Positions 17,447-27,054 of a DNA stretch of 64,000 nucleotides are shown one piece after another. The DNA comes from Spirochaetales bacterium. GTDB taxonomy: Bacteria; Spirochaetota; Spirochaetia; SZUA-6. Under the pieces are notes generated by a model that ran no database searches, was not told the DNA's origin, and saw only the letters and a program-made list of their open reading frames with translations. Every line of letters begins with the position of its first letter. Within the stretch, counting starts at the first letter, position 1. The position numbers and the translations under genes are program-made. The stretch is from assembly GCA_027021365.1 (NCBI GenBank), contig JALUUM010000032.1:62001-126000 (forward strand), given 5' to 3'.

Positions 17447-17902
17447 ATGGATTTTTCCCATCTCGATTCAAAGGGAAACGCGGTGATGGTGGATATCTCC
17501 GGAAAACCGGTGGTAAAGAGAATGGCGAGAGCCACCGGAAAGGTACGCATGCATCCCCGCACGATTGAAATGATAAAGGAGAAGCTTATAAAGAAGGGGG
17601 ACGTTTTGACAGTGGCGAAGATTGCGGGAATTATGGGAGGGAAGAGAACTCATGAGCTTATTCCTCTCTGCCATAACATTACCATAGACCAGATTACCGT
17701 GGAATGTGAGTTGCACGAGGACTACATAGAAATCACCGGTAATGCAATTTGTACGGATAAGACTGGGATAGAGATGGAAGCTCTTACTGCTGTTTCTGTT
17801 GCAGCTTTGACTATCTACGATATGTGCAAAGCCGTCGATAAAAAAATGGAGATTTCGGAAATTCGGCTTCTCGAGAAGAAGAAAGAAGCCATTGCATCCT
17901 GA
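17447..17902 (+). CDS. moaC: Cyclic pyranopterin monophosphate synthase MoaC
   Basis: MoaC converts the MoaA product to cyclic pyranopterin monophosphate. The protein has the standard length (151 residues) and motifs: V-D-I-S-G-K near residue 15, K-G-D-V-L-T-V-A-K-I-A-G-I-M-G-G-K, E-L-I-P-L-C-H with the catalytic-site residues, and K-T-G-I-E-M-E-A-L-T-A-V-S-V-A. One base separates it from moaA. Confidence 0.96.
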   Translation: MDFSHLDSKGNAVMVDISGKPVVKRMARATGKVRMHPRTIEMIKEKLIKKGDVLTVAKIAGIMGGKRTHELIPLCHNITIDQITVECELHEDYIEITGNAICTDKTGIEMEALTAVSVAALTIYDMCKAVDKKMEISEIRLLEKKKEAIAS

Positions 17903-17925
17903 AATTAGAGGGAGAGAGTTGCAGC

Positions 17926-18366
17926 ATGAAGAGAGAATTCAAGGTACTGTCTATCAATATTTCTGAAAAAAAGGGGGAACAGAAAAAGCCCGTGGAGAGA
18001 GCGATTCTTCGCCAGGATCACGGGATAGTAGGAGATGCTCATGCGGGGAAATGGCACAGGCAGGTATCATTGCTTGCCATGGAGGATATCGATTCAATGA
18101 GGTCGAAGGGTATCGAGCTTGATTACGGTGATTTTGCAGAGAATATTACGACAGAGGGAATCGAATTGCACAGGCTTCCCGTTGGTACGAGGTTGCATAT
18201 AGGCGAAGTAATTCTTGAAATCACTCAAATAGGGAAGAAATGTCATCACGGATGCGTCATATACAAGGCAGTGGGTGACTGCGTTATGCCGAGAAGGGGG
18301 ATCTTTGCAAGAGTTGTCAGAGGAGGTGAAATAAGTTGTGAGAGTAGCGGTTATTACAATATCTGA
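17926..18366 (+). CDS. MOSC domain protein
   Basis: A single MOSC domain (146 residues), a fold known from molybdenum cofactor sulfurases and related proteins that handle sulfur for Moco enzymes. Visible features are H-A-G-K-W-H-R-Q-V-S-L-L-A, F-A-E-N-I-T-T-E-G-I and, near residue 103, G-K-K-C-H-H-G-C with the conserved metal-sulfur-binding Cys. The neighbour moaC ends 23 bases upstream and the mogA-like gene overlaps its end by 29 bases. MOSC-MogA fusions are common in anaerobes; here the two are separate but overlapping. Confidence 0.87.
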   Translation: MKREFKVLSINISEKKGEQKKPVERAILRQDHGIVGDAHAGKWHRQVSLLAMEDIDSMRSKGIELDYGDFAENITTEGIELHRLPVGTRLHIGEVILEITQIGKKCHHGCVIYKAVGDCVMPRRGIFARVVRGGEISCESSGYYNI

Positions 18367-18826
18367 CCGGGCTTCCCGTGGAATATACGAGGACAAGTCC
18401 GGGCCGGAAATCCAATCGATTCTCGAAGAGATGATACCGGATGTGGTCATAAGTAAGTCTATCGTCCCTGATGACGAGAAAGCAATTCTCGCTGCTTTCA
18501 AGGAGTACGAAGGCTATGATTTCATCCTGACCACGGGGGGAACCGGAATAGGACCAAGGGATATCACTCCCGATGTGACGAGAAAGTACTGCCAGAAGGA
18601 ACTTCCCGGTATTTCCGAGACACTCAGGGCTCTCTCTTTCCGTGAAACTCCATCGGCTATGCTGTCTCGCGGTTTTTCGGGTATGAGGGAAAAAACCATT
18701 ATTGTTAATTTTCCCGGTTCCCTGAAGGCTGTTCAATTATGTACTAAAACTATTGCCACTGTAATGGAACATGCAATCGATATGATAGAGGGAAAGGGCC
18801 ATGGGCACCACTTGCATCCTTCATGA
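18338..18826 (+). CDS. mogA: Molybdopterin adenylyltransferase, MogA/MoaB type
   Basis: Adenylylates molybdopterin before metal insertion. The 162-residue protein has the MoCF-binding fold motifs [23 protein letters not shown] and V-N-F-P-G-S. A GTG at 18338 follows a GGAGG sequence about 11 bases upstream. It overlaps the MOSC gene by 29 bases and, at its 3' end, the convergent ATPase gene by 6 bases. MoaB and MogA cannot be told apart by eye; symbol given for the activity. Confidence 0.85.
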   Translation: MRVAVITISDRASRGIYEDKSGPEIQSILEEMIPDVVISKSIVPDDEKAILAAFKEYEGYDFILTTGGTGIGPRDITPDVTRKYCQKELPGISETLRALSFRETPSAMLSRGFSGMREKTIIVNFPGSLKAVQLCTKTIATVMEHAIDMIEGKGHGHHLHPS

Positions 18827-21046
18827 TTTTTTGAATGAAGGTAAGAAACTGTTAAGCAGAACCACGCTGACAGATGCAACCATTGCAGCCATTGCCCATG
18901 AAGGATTCAAGAGTCCGGTCGCTGCAGCCGGAATACCAATGCCATTAAAGAGAAAGGCAAGCAGCAGGTTCTGCTTGGTCTTCCTGTAACTTCCCTTTGC
19001 AATTTCAAATGACTCTATGACACTTTTCAGAGACCTACCTGTAATAATGATATCACTGGATTCAATTGCAATGTCGGTGCCAGTACCAATGGCAATTCCT
19101 ACATCCGCCTGCATCAATGCAGGGGCATCGTTTATGCCATCACCTACCATCGCAACCCTGTTTCCCTCTGCCTGTAACTCTCTTATCTTTCCCGCTTTTT
19201 CTTCGGGAAGTACCTCTGCGTAGTATTCGGTGATCCCGACCCTGGCCGCAACAGAGGAAGCCGTTTTCCTGTTGTCTCCCGTTATCATAACCGGCGTTAT
19301 TCCGTATCGCTTTAATGCCTCTATCGTTTCACGAGCGTCATCCTTTATGGAGTCGGAGATTCCGATTATGCCAAAAAGTTTCTTCTCCTTCGCAACCCCG
19401 ATAACAGTTTTTCCCTTTTCTGCCAAGTCTTCTGCGGTTGCGAACATTTCTTCTGTTATCCCTATCCCTTCCTTATTCAAAAAGGAGAGATTGCCTGCTA
19501 TTATGCTGTGACCTTCAATTATTGCTTTGATCCCATTACCTGGCAGAACCTTGAATCTCTCCGGTTTGGTGTAACTTTCGCCACTTGACACGGCATACCT
19601 GACAATTGCTCTGGCAATTGGATGTTCACTCAAAACCTCAGCGGATGCTGCCAGGGAAATCAATTCGGTCTTATCTAGCTTGGTCTTATCTAGCACATAA
19701 CTAATGAGATCTGTGATTTCCAGATCTCCCTTTGTAATGGTTCCCGTCTTATCCAGTATCATCTTTTTAATCCCGGGAAAAAGCTGAAAAGCCTCTCCCG
19801 AACGAAGTAGAATGCCTCTCTCTGCTGCCTTTCCTCCTCCGCTGATCAGGGCAAGGGGCATTGCCATACCCAGGGCGCAGGGATACCCCATTACCAGAAC
19901 GGCAAGCATTGCGAATATCGCCCTGTCTATATCCCAGGTATCAAAGAGAAGGTAGCTTCCAAGACTCCAGAAAAGAAAGGCTCCTGCCGAAGTAATCAGG
20001 ACCCCGGGTACGAAATATTTCAGTACTCTATCAACTATTATAAGAATACTTGGCTTGAGGGCTCGTGCCTCCTCCACGTGCCTTACTATTTGACTTAAAA
20101 AGGAATCTTTACCGGTTCTGGTTACGGAGATATCGAAAGAACCGAACATGTTGATAGAACCGCCTACCACTTCGTTCCCGGGAGATTTTTCAACCGGTAA
20201 CGATTCGCCTGTAACGATGGATTCATCGATTGTGGAGTAGCCTCTCACAATCCTTCCGTCTGCTGGAATTCGTTCACCTGGACGCACCCTCACGATATCA
20301 CCGATTTTCAACTCTTCGACATTCCTCGTAGTTTCCCTTCCGTTTTCTACAACAGTGGCAGTTTTTGGCTGCAAATCAAGTAATCTTTCAATGGCCTGTG
20401 ATGCACGGGTGCGTACAATAAGGCTCACATATTCACTTAAGATATGGTAGGAGGTTATAAAGACGGACACAACGAGAAAATCGGCAATCGGAAAAGAGGA
20501 AACGAAGAAACCGGTAATCCCACCCGCAAGCCCGGCAAACGCACCGAATTCCAGCAAGTTATGCTGATTCAAGATTCCCCTCTTAAGTGCATACCACGCC
20601 TTTTTCTTTATGTGTCCTCCCGGCCCCAACATCGTTGCCAGGGCAAGAGTGAGTAAGAACCATTTGAATGCGGCGAATGTAAAACCAGTCCACATTAAAA
20701 GCATCATTGTGAAGGCACCAAGGGCAAGTACCGATGTTGTCAGGAGATACTTTTTTGCTAGTCTCAATTCGGCCTTCTGTTCCTCGAATGCTTTTACTTT
20801 TTTGGGATCTCGGATGGTATAGCCCAGATTCTTGAGTACTCCCTTCAATTCGTCATCCGATACCACAGAGGGATCATATTTCACCAATGCCTCTTCATGG
20901 GAGAGACTCACGTTCACATCCATTACTCCCTTTTGTTTGCTGTAAGCGTGCGTAATAGTCGATACACAGAAGGAACAGGACATGCCACCTATCTTCATCT
21001 GGAGTTTTGCCATTTTGTTACTGTTTTCGCTTTCCATGATTTCCAT
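18821..21046 (-). CDS. P1B-type heavy-metal ATPase with YPC motif
   Basis: An integral membrane P-type ATPase for transition metals. An N-terminal HMA domain carries G-M-S-C-S-F-C. The actuator motif T-G-E-S, the phosphorylation site D-K-T-G-T and the hinge G-D-G-I-N-D-A-P are intact. The membrane metal site is odd: the usual Cys-Pro-Cys reads Tyr388-Pro-Cys390, the partner helix reads F-N rather than Y-N, and the last helix reads M-V-A-S-V-S instead of M-x-x-S-S. The metal is therefore uncertain and need not be copper. The start is one of several ATGs; 21046 is taken. It lies leftward of rnfB, with a 30-base-period repeat pair before it. Confidence 0.85.
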   Translation of the reverse strand: MEIMESENSNKMAKLQMKIGGMSCSFCVSTITHAYSKQKGVMDVNVSLSHEEALVKYDPSVVSDDELKGVLKNLGYTIRDPKKVKAFEEQKAELRLAKKYLLTTSVLALGAFTMMLLMWTGFTFAAFKWFLLTLALATMLGPGGHIKKKAWYALKRGILNQHNLLEFGAFAGLAGGITGFFVSSFPIADFLVVSVFITSYHILSEYVSLIVRTRASQAIERLLDLQPKTATVVENGRETTRNVEELKIGDIVRVRPGERIPADGRIVRGYSTIDESIVTGESLPVEKSPGNEVVGGSINMFGSFDISVTRTGKDSFLSQIVRHVEEARALKPSILIIVDRVLKYFVPGVLITSAGAFLFWSLGSYLLFDTWDIDRAIFAMLAVLVMGYPCALGMAMPLALISGGGKAAERGILLRSGEAFQLFPGIKKMILDKTGTITKGDLEITDLISYVLDKTKLDKTELISLAASAEVLSEHPIARAIVRYAVSSGESYTKPERFKVLPGNGIKAIIEGHSIIAGNLSFLNKEGIGITEEMFATAEDLAEKGKTVIGVAKEKKLFGIIGISDSIKDDARETIEALKRYGITPVMITGDNRKTASSVAARVGITEYYAEVLPEEKAGKIRELQAEGNRVAMVGDGINDAPALMQADVGIAIGTGTDIAIESSDIIITGRSLKSVIESFEIAKGSYRKTKQNLLLAFLFNGIGIPAAATGLLNPSWAMAAMVASVSVVLLNSFLPSFKKS

Positions 21047-21107
21047 AATCACGAATGTAAGCGTTGTACCTGGGTACAGGGTCAAGAAAAATATATGGAC
21101 AGTATTC

Positions 21108-21157
21108 TGTTACATGTGCTTAGTTTATAGTGTATAGTGTTACATGTGCTTCGTTTA
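21108..21157. repeat. Paired 20-base direct repeats upstream of the P1B ATPase gene
   Basis: TGTTACATGTGCTTAGTTTA at 21108-21127 recurs at 21138-21157 with one change (C for A). The period is exactly 30 bases, about three helix turns, and each copy contains the palindrome ACATGT. The position, 60-110 bases before the ATPase start, suggests a regulator binding array (inference). Confidence 0.6.
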
Positions 21158-21188
21158 CGATTTAGGGTAGGCCTTATCTTAGTGTGCC

Positions 21189-22022
21189 TTATTTAGAGAG
21201 TGATGGCACCTTGTCGCTTAGTTTGACGATACAGTTGGTCGGACACTTTTCCAAAGGTTTTTCCCAGTTATCATATTCCTTGAGGTTTGGTGTGTTAAAA
21301 CGTGCCAGATTGTTTTCTACCTTGAACAGTTCCGGTGATAGTTTTTCACAAATCTTGCATGCTATACAACCAACAGGGCATATTTTTCTTACATCCTTTC
21401 CCTTGTCAAGAGAGTTGCAGGCTACCGTAACGAGAGGGTGACTGCCGTCCCAGGGTTCCAGTGAAATTATATCACGGGGGCATGCAATCACACATTTACC
21501 GCAGCCTGTGCACTTGATTAAATCTATTCTCGGCAGGCCATCTATCATTCTGATGGCGTCGAAAGGACATACGTCGAAGCAATCGCCATATCCAAGGCAA
21601 CCGTAGATGCATGCCAATTCACCCCCGGCAATCATGTTGGCTGCACTGCAAGTTTCAACACCCTGATACCTTGCTCGGAGTTTCCTCACATTTGCATCTG
21701 CACCGCAATGAACAACAGCTACCTTTTTTTCAGGCATTTCACTTTCCACACCGAGCAAGGCCGAAAGTTTTTCGGCTACCTCTGCCCCTCCCGGTATACA
21801 TCCGTTTATCGGAACTTTATTCGCAAGGAGGCTTTCTGCAAAGAGATGACAACTGGCAACTCCGCATGCCCCACAGTTTACACCCGGTAATATTGCCAGG
21901 ATTTCCTCTACTCTCGGATCATCCTGAACGGCAAACTTCTTACTAAAGAAAGCCAGAATCAAAGCAAAAAAAGTCCCAAGGCCAGCCATTGTCAAAACAG
22001 CTACCAGTATTATTGTATTCAT
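21189..22022 (-). CDS. rnfB: Rnf complex subunit RnfB (Fe-S protein)
   Basis: RnfB is the electron-entry ferredoxin-type subunit of the Rnf complex. After one N-terminal membrane helix is the motif G-V-N-C-G-A-C-G-V-A-S-C with a fourth Cys (the [4Fe-4S] domain typical of RnfB), then ferredoxin-like Cys motifs at G-D-C-F-D-V-C-P and C-T-G-C-G-K-C-V-I-A-C-P, and another at C-P-V-G-C-I-A-C-K-I-C. It is the last gene of rnfCDGEAB, read leftward. The protein is 277 residues. Confidence 0.95.
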   Translation of the reverse strand: MNTIILVAVLTMAGLGTFFALILAFFSKKFAVQDDPRVEEILAILPGVNCGACGVASCHLFAESLLANKVPINGCIPGGAEVAEKLSALLGVESEMPEKKVAVVHCGADANVRKLRARYQGVETCSAANMIAGGELACIYGCLGYGDCFDVCPFDAIRMIDGLPRIDLIKCTGCGKCVIACPRDIISLEPWDGSHPLVTVACNSLDKGKDVRKICPVGCIACKICEKLSPELFKVENNLARFNTPNLKEYDNWEKPLEKCPTNCIVKLSDKVPSLSK

Positions 22023-22059
22023 CCTTGTACCTCGACCAAGTAGTTTTCAAAAGTAATGT

Positions 22060-22641
22060 TCAAGCAGAGGGCATTCCGGCAAAACCCATAAAGGCAAGAG
22101 CCATGAGTCCGGCTACCAGAAGTGTAATAGCCGCTCCCTTGAAAGGTTTGGGAACATCTGCATATTCGAGTTCCTCCCTTATGCCTGCCATAATTACAAT
22201 GGCGAGGGTAAAACCGATTCCGGAACCAAAACCAAATATTATGCTCTGTATGAAATTATAATTTCTCAATACAAGAAACAATGCACTAAACAGGATTGCA
22301 CAGTTAGTGGTTATCAACGGAAGGTAAATGCCAAGTGTATTGTAAAGTCCTCGGCTGTATTTCTTAATGAACATTTCTACAAGTTGAACGAGTGAGGCGA
22401 TAACAATTATATCAGTAACATATTCGAGGAAGGGAAGATTGAATCTTGCCAGAATGTACGTATTAATAAGCCATACGAAGGGAGCTGTCAATGTCATTAC
22501 AAAAGTAACGGCCATTCCCATGTTTAAACTGGCAGTTACCTCATCTGATACTCCAATAAATGGGCAGATTCCAAGAAAATACTTGAGTACGAAATTGTTT
22601 ACCAGGATGGCACTTATAAAGATTAAAAGGAACTCACTCAA
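22060..22641 (-). CDS. rnfA: Rnf complex subunit RnfA
   Basis: A 193-residue membrane protein with six hydrophobic helices, of the RnfA/NqrE family. Family motifs include L-G-I-C-P-F-I-G-V-S near residue 24, with the conserved cysteine thought to bind the membrane-embedded iron site, and T-T-N-C-A-I-L-F near residue 110 with its partner Cys. The ATG overlaps the end of rnfE by 4 bases. It lies between rnfE and rnfB in the usual order. Confidence 0.95.
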   Translation of the reverse strand: MSEFLLIFISAILVNNFVLKYFLGICPFIGVSDEVTASLNMGMAVTFVMTLTAPFVWLINTYILARFNLPFLEYVTDIIVIASLVQLVEMFIKKYSRGLYNTLGIYLPLITTNCAILFSALFLVLRNYNFIQSIIFGFGSGIGFTLAIVIMAGIREELEYADVPKPFKGAAITLLVAGLMALAFMGFAGMPSA

Positions 22642-23306
22642 TGTTGTCTCCTTTCTTCAACAACGCTCCTGTTTTTTGAGTTTTTTTCCGATAGTATATT
22701 GATAATACCTATCATTGTGCCAAGGGTAAGGAAGGCACCGGCGGGAAGAAGCATTATCCCCCAGGGGCGAAACCATCCTCCCTTTGCAATAAGGCTTAAT
22801 ATCCTAAATCCAAATACTGTTCCCGAACCGAGAAGTTCCCTTATGCTGCCCAGCATAATAAGAGCAATGGTAAATCCTATTCCCATACCAAGAGCATCTG
22901 CTATGGCTCTCAAAACAGGTTTTTTGGAAGCAAAGGCCTCCTGACGTGCCAGGATGAGGCAGTTTACTACGATGAGAGGTATATAGGGTCCCAGAGCCTT
23001 GCTGATTTCAGGGTAATTTCCCTTTAAGAATAGATCCACTATTGTTACAAATGTTGCAATGATAACAACGAAGGAGGCAGTTCTCACTTCATGAAGAAAA
23101 ACCTTCCTGAAAATTGAAATAATGAAACTGCTGCAGAGGAGAACGAATGAAGTGGCAAGGCCCATGCTTAAGCCGAAAATGGCGGCATTGGTTACAGCAA
23201 GGGTGGGGCACATACCCAACAGTTGCCTGAATACCGGATTCTCATCCCATAAGCCTTTCAAAGTATCCTTTACAAGAACATTTTCTTTCATTCCTATTCT
23301 TACCAT
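22638..23306 (-). CDS. rnfE: Rnf complex subunit RnfE
   Basis: A membrane subunit of 222 residues, paralogous to RnfA. It contains L-G-M-C-P-T-L-A-V-T near the N-terminus and I-V-V-N-C-L-I-L-A-R, with one conserved cysteine each, as in RnfE/NqrD. Hydrophobic helices fill the rest. The ATG at 23306 is one of two close starts; the other (23291) would shorten it by five residues. It overlaps rnfA by 4 bases. Confidence 0.93.
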   Translation of the reverse strand: MVRIGMKENVLVKDTLKGLWDENPVFRQLLGMCPTLAVTNAAIFGLSMGLATSFVLLCSSFIISIFRKVFLHEVRTASFVVIIATFVTIVDLFLKGNYPEISKALGPYIPLIVVNCLILARQEAFASKKPVLRAIADALGMGIGFTIALIMLGSIRELLGSGTVFGFRILSLIAKGGWFRPWGIMLLPAGAFLTLGTMIGIINILSEKNSKNRSVVEERRQH

Positions 23307-23328
23307 CCTTAAAAAATACTCTAGTCTC

Positions 23329-23895
23329 TCAATTCTGTTTCAATACTTTTGTAATTAGGCTGATTTTGTTATTTAACATGTTAACTACTGACTTTGAACT
23401 TATAGTGGCACCGGTAATGGCATCTATTTGTCCGGGTTTTTTGGGAGTGGAAGGATTTCGGTTTTTGACATAGGTAATCTTTTGTTTTATGGAAAGGCCT
23501 TTGAATTGATCCTTGAACTCCTTGCTTGTAATTTTTCCACCCAAACCCGGAGTTTCAACGCTTTCCAGAACTTCCATTCCCAGTAATTTGCTTAGGCTAT
23601 TATCCACTCCTACCATCAGGACTATGGGGCCTTGAAAACCAGGTCCCTTTACCTCAAATGCTATTCCGGCCGGCTTATTTTTACTGTTCAATCCTCTGTA
23701 TATTGTTATGCCGTCTTTTATTTCTTTGCGGTAATCCTTTGCTTCCGGAAGTACTGTAAAAATAGCCCTCTTCAATCTTTTCAATTGCTGAAATCGTATA
23801 AGGGGATCTGCAAACCTGTAGACTAAGGCCAGGCTTAATCCCGATACAATTCCGATAATTGTCAAAACAAGTACCATTTTAAGCGTACGTTGCAT
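23329..23895 (-). CDS. rnfG: Rnf complex subunit RnfG (covalent FMN)
   Basis: RnfG carries a covalently bound FMN on a threonine in the periplasmic domain. The site is visible as D-A-I-T-G-A-T-I-S-S near residue 160. The N-terminal 25 residues form the anchor helix, and E-T-P-G-L-G-G-K-I is a second FMN-binding motif. The protein has 188 residues. It follows rnfD directly, with 3 bases between. Confidence 0.95.
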   Translation of the reverse strand: MQRTLKMVLVLTIIGIVSGLSLALVYRFADPLIRFQQLKRLKRAIFTVLPEAKDYRKEIKDGITIYRGLNSKNKPAGIAFEVKGPGFQGPIVLMVGVDNSLSKLLGMEVLESVETPGLGGKITSKEFKDQFKGLSIKQKITYVKNRNPSTPKKPGQIDAITGATISSKSVVNMLNNKISLITKVLKQN

Positions 23896-23898
23896 ATT

Positions 23899-24846
23899 TC
23901 ATTTTCTCCCGCGGTATCCAAATGGTTTGGGTCGAGTGAAACGATTTATAAGAGGAACTGTCATATTCATTAGTAGAATAGAATACATTACTCCCTCGGG
24001 TAACCCGCCCCAGATTCTGATAAAGATCAAAAGGATTCCTCCGCCAATGCCGAAAATCCATCTGCCCTTTTTTGTAATCGGAGATGTTACCGGATCGGTG
24101 GCCATGAAAAAGGCTCCAAAAAGAAGGCCACCTGCAAAAATCTGGAAAAGGGGGGAAGGAAAACGAGCAGGATTCAGGATATGTATCAACTCTCCAATTA
24201 CAAAAACTGTGGAAATATATCCGACAGGAATTCTCCAGTCTATGTAACCTTTCCATAGTAAGAATATCCCGCCCAACAGAATGGCTATGGCAGATGTCTC
24301 TCCCAGGGATCCTGCTGTTTGCCCCAAAATGAGGTTTATAACCGGTGTTGATACTCCCTGAAACTTCATAAGGCCAAGCGGAGTTGCCTGTGTAACAGCA
24401 TCCAGGGTAATCGGATTTATCCAGGTTGTAAGAATTACGGGGAATGAGGCCATAAGGAAGGCTCGTCCTACGAGGGCGGGGTTAAATATGTTGTAACCGA
24501 GACCACCGAATATTTGTTTACCAAGGGCAATGGCAATTATGGCTCCCAAAGCGGCAGTACCAAGTGGAATACCCGGCGGAAGAATAAGGGCAAGAAGAAG
24601 ACCGGTTACCAGAGCACTACCATCGAGGATACTGATTTTTTTATGTCGAAGTTTCTGAAAAACGATTTCTGTTAACAGGGAGCTTACTACGCATACAAGA
24701 ATGAGAATTACTGCTTTGATCCTGAAAAGATAGATTGCAGCAATAGTAGTAGGGATCAGCGCATATAGAACGCCTCTCATCATGGAGCCAACAGTCATCC
24801 CGCTTTTTACATGTGGCGAAGCACTTATAATAAAACCCTCTTTCAT
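23899..24846 (-). CDS. rnfD: Rnf complex subunit RnfD (membrane flavoprotein)
   Basis: RnfD is a membrane subunit with a covalent FMN on a threonine. The candidate site is D-A-V-T-Q-A-T-P-L near residue 160; the second half (S/T-A-T-P-L) matches the RnfD flavinylation pattern. Roughly nine or ten membrane helices are visible. The frame runs open to 24918, but ATG 24846 overlaps the rnfC stop as ATGA and starts with the family-like K-E-G-F-I-I-S-A-S-P-H, so it is chosen. Confidence 0.95.
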   Translation of the reverse strand: MKEGFIISASPHVKSGMTVGSMMRGVLYALIPTTIAAIYLFRIKAVILILVCVVSSLLTEIVFQKLRHKKISILDGSALVTGLLLALILPPGIPLGTAALGAIIAIALGKQIFGGLGYNIFNPALVGRAFLMASFPVILTTWINPITLDAVTQATPLGLMKFQGVSTPVINLILGQTAGSLGETSAIAILLGGIFLLWKGYIDWRIPVGYISTVFVIGELIHILNPARFPSPLFQIFAGGLLFGAFFMATDPVTSPITKKGRWIFGIGGGILLIFIRIWGGLPEGVMYSILLMNMTVPLINRFTRPKPFGYRGRK

Positions 24847-26153
24847 AACCGTTCTATCCTTCGTATCTCCGATTTCCCAAGTTTGAAGAGTTGTACTAGT
24901 GGAATATTTGCCGGACATGAAAATTCACAGCATCCACATTCTATGCAGTCCAACAGGTTATATTCCTTTAGAGTTTCCCAATGGCCAGCCCTTATTTCTT
25001 TTCTCATTTCCGTTGGTAGTAATCCCATCGGGCACACATCCACGCAACGGGCGCAGTGAATGCATGGGAGCTCCCCTTCTTTTTCAGCTTCTTTCTCACT
25101 CAAACATAGGATTCCCGTTGTGGATTTGATAACAGGTACATCGAGTGTGTGTTGGGCAAAACCCATCATTGGACCACCGACTATTATTTTGCCCGCTTTT
25201 TCTGTCAATCCACCGCATTGATCAATCAGTTCACCTATCCTTGTTCCAATTCGTACTATCAGGTTTCCTGGATTCCTTACAATTGAACCTGTAACGGTCA
25301 CTACCCTCTGGTAAAGTGGTTTCCCATGCCTGATCGCCTCGTATACAGAAAGCGCGGTACCGACATTATTGACAATACAACCGACGTCAACAGGTAAACC
25401 CCCGCTGGGTACCTCTCTGTTAAGAATGGTTTTTATTAATTGTTTTTCGCCGCCCTGTGGATATTTTACCTTTAAGGGAACTACTTCTATATTTTCTTCA
25501 TTATCCAGTAATTCTCTGAAACGTCTGATAGCTTCTGGTTTGTCCTTTTCTATCCCAATGTAGCTTCTTTCAGCATTCAGAAGCTTTTTGATTATTTTTA
25601 GTCCCCCGATTATTTCTTCTGTCTTTTCTACCATTATTCTATAATCACCGGTGAGGTATGGTTCACATTCAGCACCATTTAAAATGAAGGTGTCTACCTT
25701 TTTCCCCTTTGGTAGTGTCAACTTGGCGTGTGTTGGAAAAGTTGCCCCTCCGAGGCCTACTATTCCTTTCTGTTTCAGAATATCAAGTATTTCATCGGCG
25801 GAAAGGCTCTCTGGATTATTTGTTGAAACAGCTTCATATTCGTCTTTTCCATCTCCCTCGATGATTATAGCAGGGGCGCTACCGAGTACGGGGTGAGGCT
25901 GATTTTCAATTGCACTCACAACACCGGATATGGAAGAATGAATGGAAGTTGAAATAAACTTTGTACCCCGGGCGATCATAGTCCCGACTTTTACATAATC
26001 TCCACGTTTGACGACGGGCTCTGCTGGTATACCGATATGCTGGCTTAGGGGGATAGATACTTTTTCCGGGAGACTCGCGATCATCAAGGACCTGTTGCGT
26101 GTTAGATAACGAAAATACTTGGGATGTACTCCACCTTTGAAAGTATGTAGCAT
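24843..26153 (-). CDS. rnfC: Rnf complex subunit RnfC (NADH-binding)
   Basis: RnfC binds NADH and FMN and passes electrons in the Rnf complex, which couples ferredoxin to NAD with Na+ or H+ movement. The start is H-T-F-K-G-G-V-H-P. The nucleotide and flavin-binding region includes G-L-G-G-A-T-F-P and N-G-A-E-C-E-P-Y. Near the C-terminus two ferredoxin-type motifs (C-I-H-C-A-R-C-V-D-V-C-P and C-I-E-C-G-C-C-E-F-S-C-P) each bind a [4Fe-4S] cluster. ATG 26153 is used rather than the TTG at 26156. First gene of the operon. Confidence 0.95.
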   Translation of the reverse strand: MLHTFKGGVHPKYFRYLTRNRSLMIASLPEKVSIPLSQHIGIPAEPVVKRGDYVKVGTMIARGTKFISTSIHSSISGVVSAIENQPHPVLGSAPAIIIEGDGKDEYEAVSTNNPESLSADEILDILKQKGIVGLGGATFPTHAKLTLPKGKKVDTFILNGAECEPYLTGDYRIMVEKTEEIIGGLKIIKKLLNAERSYIGIEKDKPEAIRRFRELLDNEENIEVVPLKVKYPQGGEKQLIKTILNREVPSGGLPVDVGCIVNNVGTALSVYEAIRHGKPLYQRVVTVTGSIVRNPGNLIVRIGTRIGELIDQCGGLTEKAGKIIVGGPMMGFAQHTLDVPVIKSTTGILCLSEKEAEKEGELPCIHCARCVDVCPMGLLPTEMRKEIRAGHWETLKEYNLLDCIECGCCEFSCPANIPLVQLFKLGKSEIRRIERL

Positions 26154-26188
26154 CAATTTTCCCGTGCAAAATTGTAAATTATGTCAAT

Positions 26189-26267
26189 ATGGTAAACTAC
26201 CATTTTGATTATCCTTATTGATTATAACCTTTCTTCCTTAATTGTTTATACCATCGTTTATACCATA
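26189..26267. repeat. ATGGTA/TACCAT repeats between rnfC and the ABC operon
   Basis: An inverted repeat ATGGTA-AAC-TACCAT is at 26189-26203, 36 bases before rnfC. An 11-base direct repeat GTTTATACCAT occurs twice at 26245-26255 and 26257-26267. All contain the same TACCAT half-site. The 208-base gap holds no clear gene. The sites could serve the rnf promoter, the divergent ABC promoter, or both; which regulator is unknown. Confidence 0.5.
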
Positions 26268-26364
26268 CCCCCGACTAGTATTTCAATAACAAATTAGATT
26301 ATTCTGCGATTAATTCAATCTTTATTCCTTGACTTTTTTATTCCATAATAAGAATTTATAAATT

Positions 26365-27054
26365 ATGAGTCAATTAGTAAATAATATCAATGATTTCAGT
26401 GACGAATCAAAAGAAGAAGCAACAGGGCGGAAAATTGTTCTGGAGGTGAATCATATAGTAAAATCCTACAGACGTCGTTTTAGTCGTAAGAAAAATGTTG
26501 TTCTTATTGATGCAAACCTAACGATTAGTGCCGGAGAAATCGTGGGCCTTGTCGGTGAAAATGGATCCGGTAAATCGACTCTAATGAAGATAATAGTTGG
26601 TGCAATAGGTGCGGATAAAGGATCTGTAGGTATCAATGGCAGTTTTGGATACTGTCCGCAGGAACCTCTCTTGTATGAAAGGCTTACCTGTGATGAGCAT
26701 TTCGAACTTTTCGGGGATGCGTACAGCCTTGATCATTCCACAATCGAAAGAAATCGTAATGAGCTATATGAGGTTTTGGATTTTATCAATTACAGAGAAA
26801 ACCGTGTTGAAGAATTGTCCGGTGGTACAAAAGCCAAGTTAAACCTTGGACTGGCATTATTACACAAGCCAGATGTACTTTTACTGGATGAACCATACGC
26901 TGGTTTTGATTGGGATACTTACCTTAGATTTTGGGAGTTAACCGGTAAACAGCGTGCAGAGGGCCGTGCAATACTTATTATAAGCCATTTTGTGGCAGAC
27001 GAAGAGAGGTTTGATAGAATTATAAAACTTCATGAAGGGAAAACCCTGTCATGA
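26365..27054 (+). CDS. ABC transporter ATP-binding protein
   Basis: A 229-residue ABC ATPase with Walker A G-E-N-G-S-G-K-S-T, signature L-S-G-G-T-K-A-K, Walker B V-L-L-L-D-E-P-Y and an S-H-F switch in place of the usual S-T-H or S-S-H. The first 25 or so residues form a charged extension before the domain. Its end overlaps the permease start by 4 bases. No clear ribosome binding site is seen at 26365. Probably energises an exporter of unknown substrate. Confidence 0.88.
   Translation: MSQLVNNINDFSDESKEEATGRKIVLEVNHIVKSYRRRFSRKKNVVLIDANLTISAGEIVGLVGENGSGKSTLMKIIVGAIGADKGSVGINGSFGYCPQEPLLYERLTCDEHFELFGDAYSLDHSTIERNRNELYEVLDFINYRENRVEELSGGTKAKLNLGLALLHKPDVLLLDEPYAGFDWDTYLRFWELTGKQRAEGRAILIISHFVADEERFDRIIKLHEGKTLS

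Noticed and set aside
21108..21157. Paired repeats read as a minimal CRISPR array
   Set aside because: Only two copies, 10-base spacer and no cas genes.
24847..24918. Longer N-terminus of RnfD
   Set aside because: It lies within rnfC; the ATGA overlap at 24846 is the natural start.
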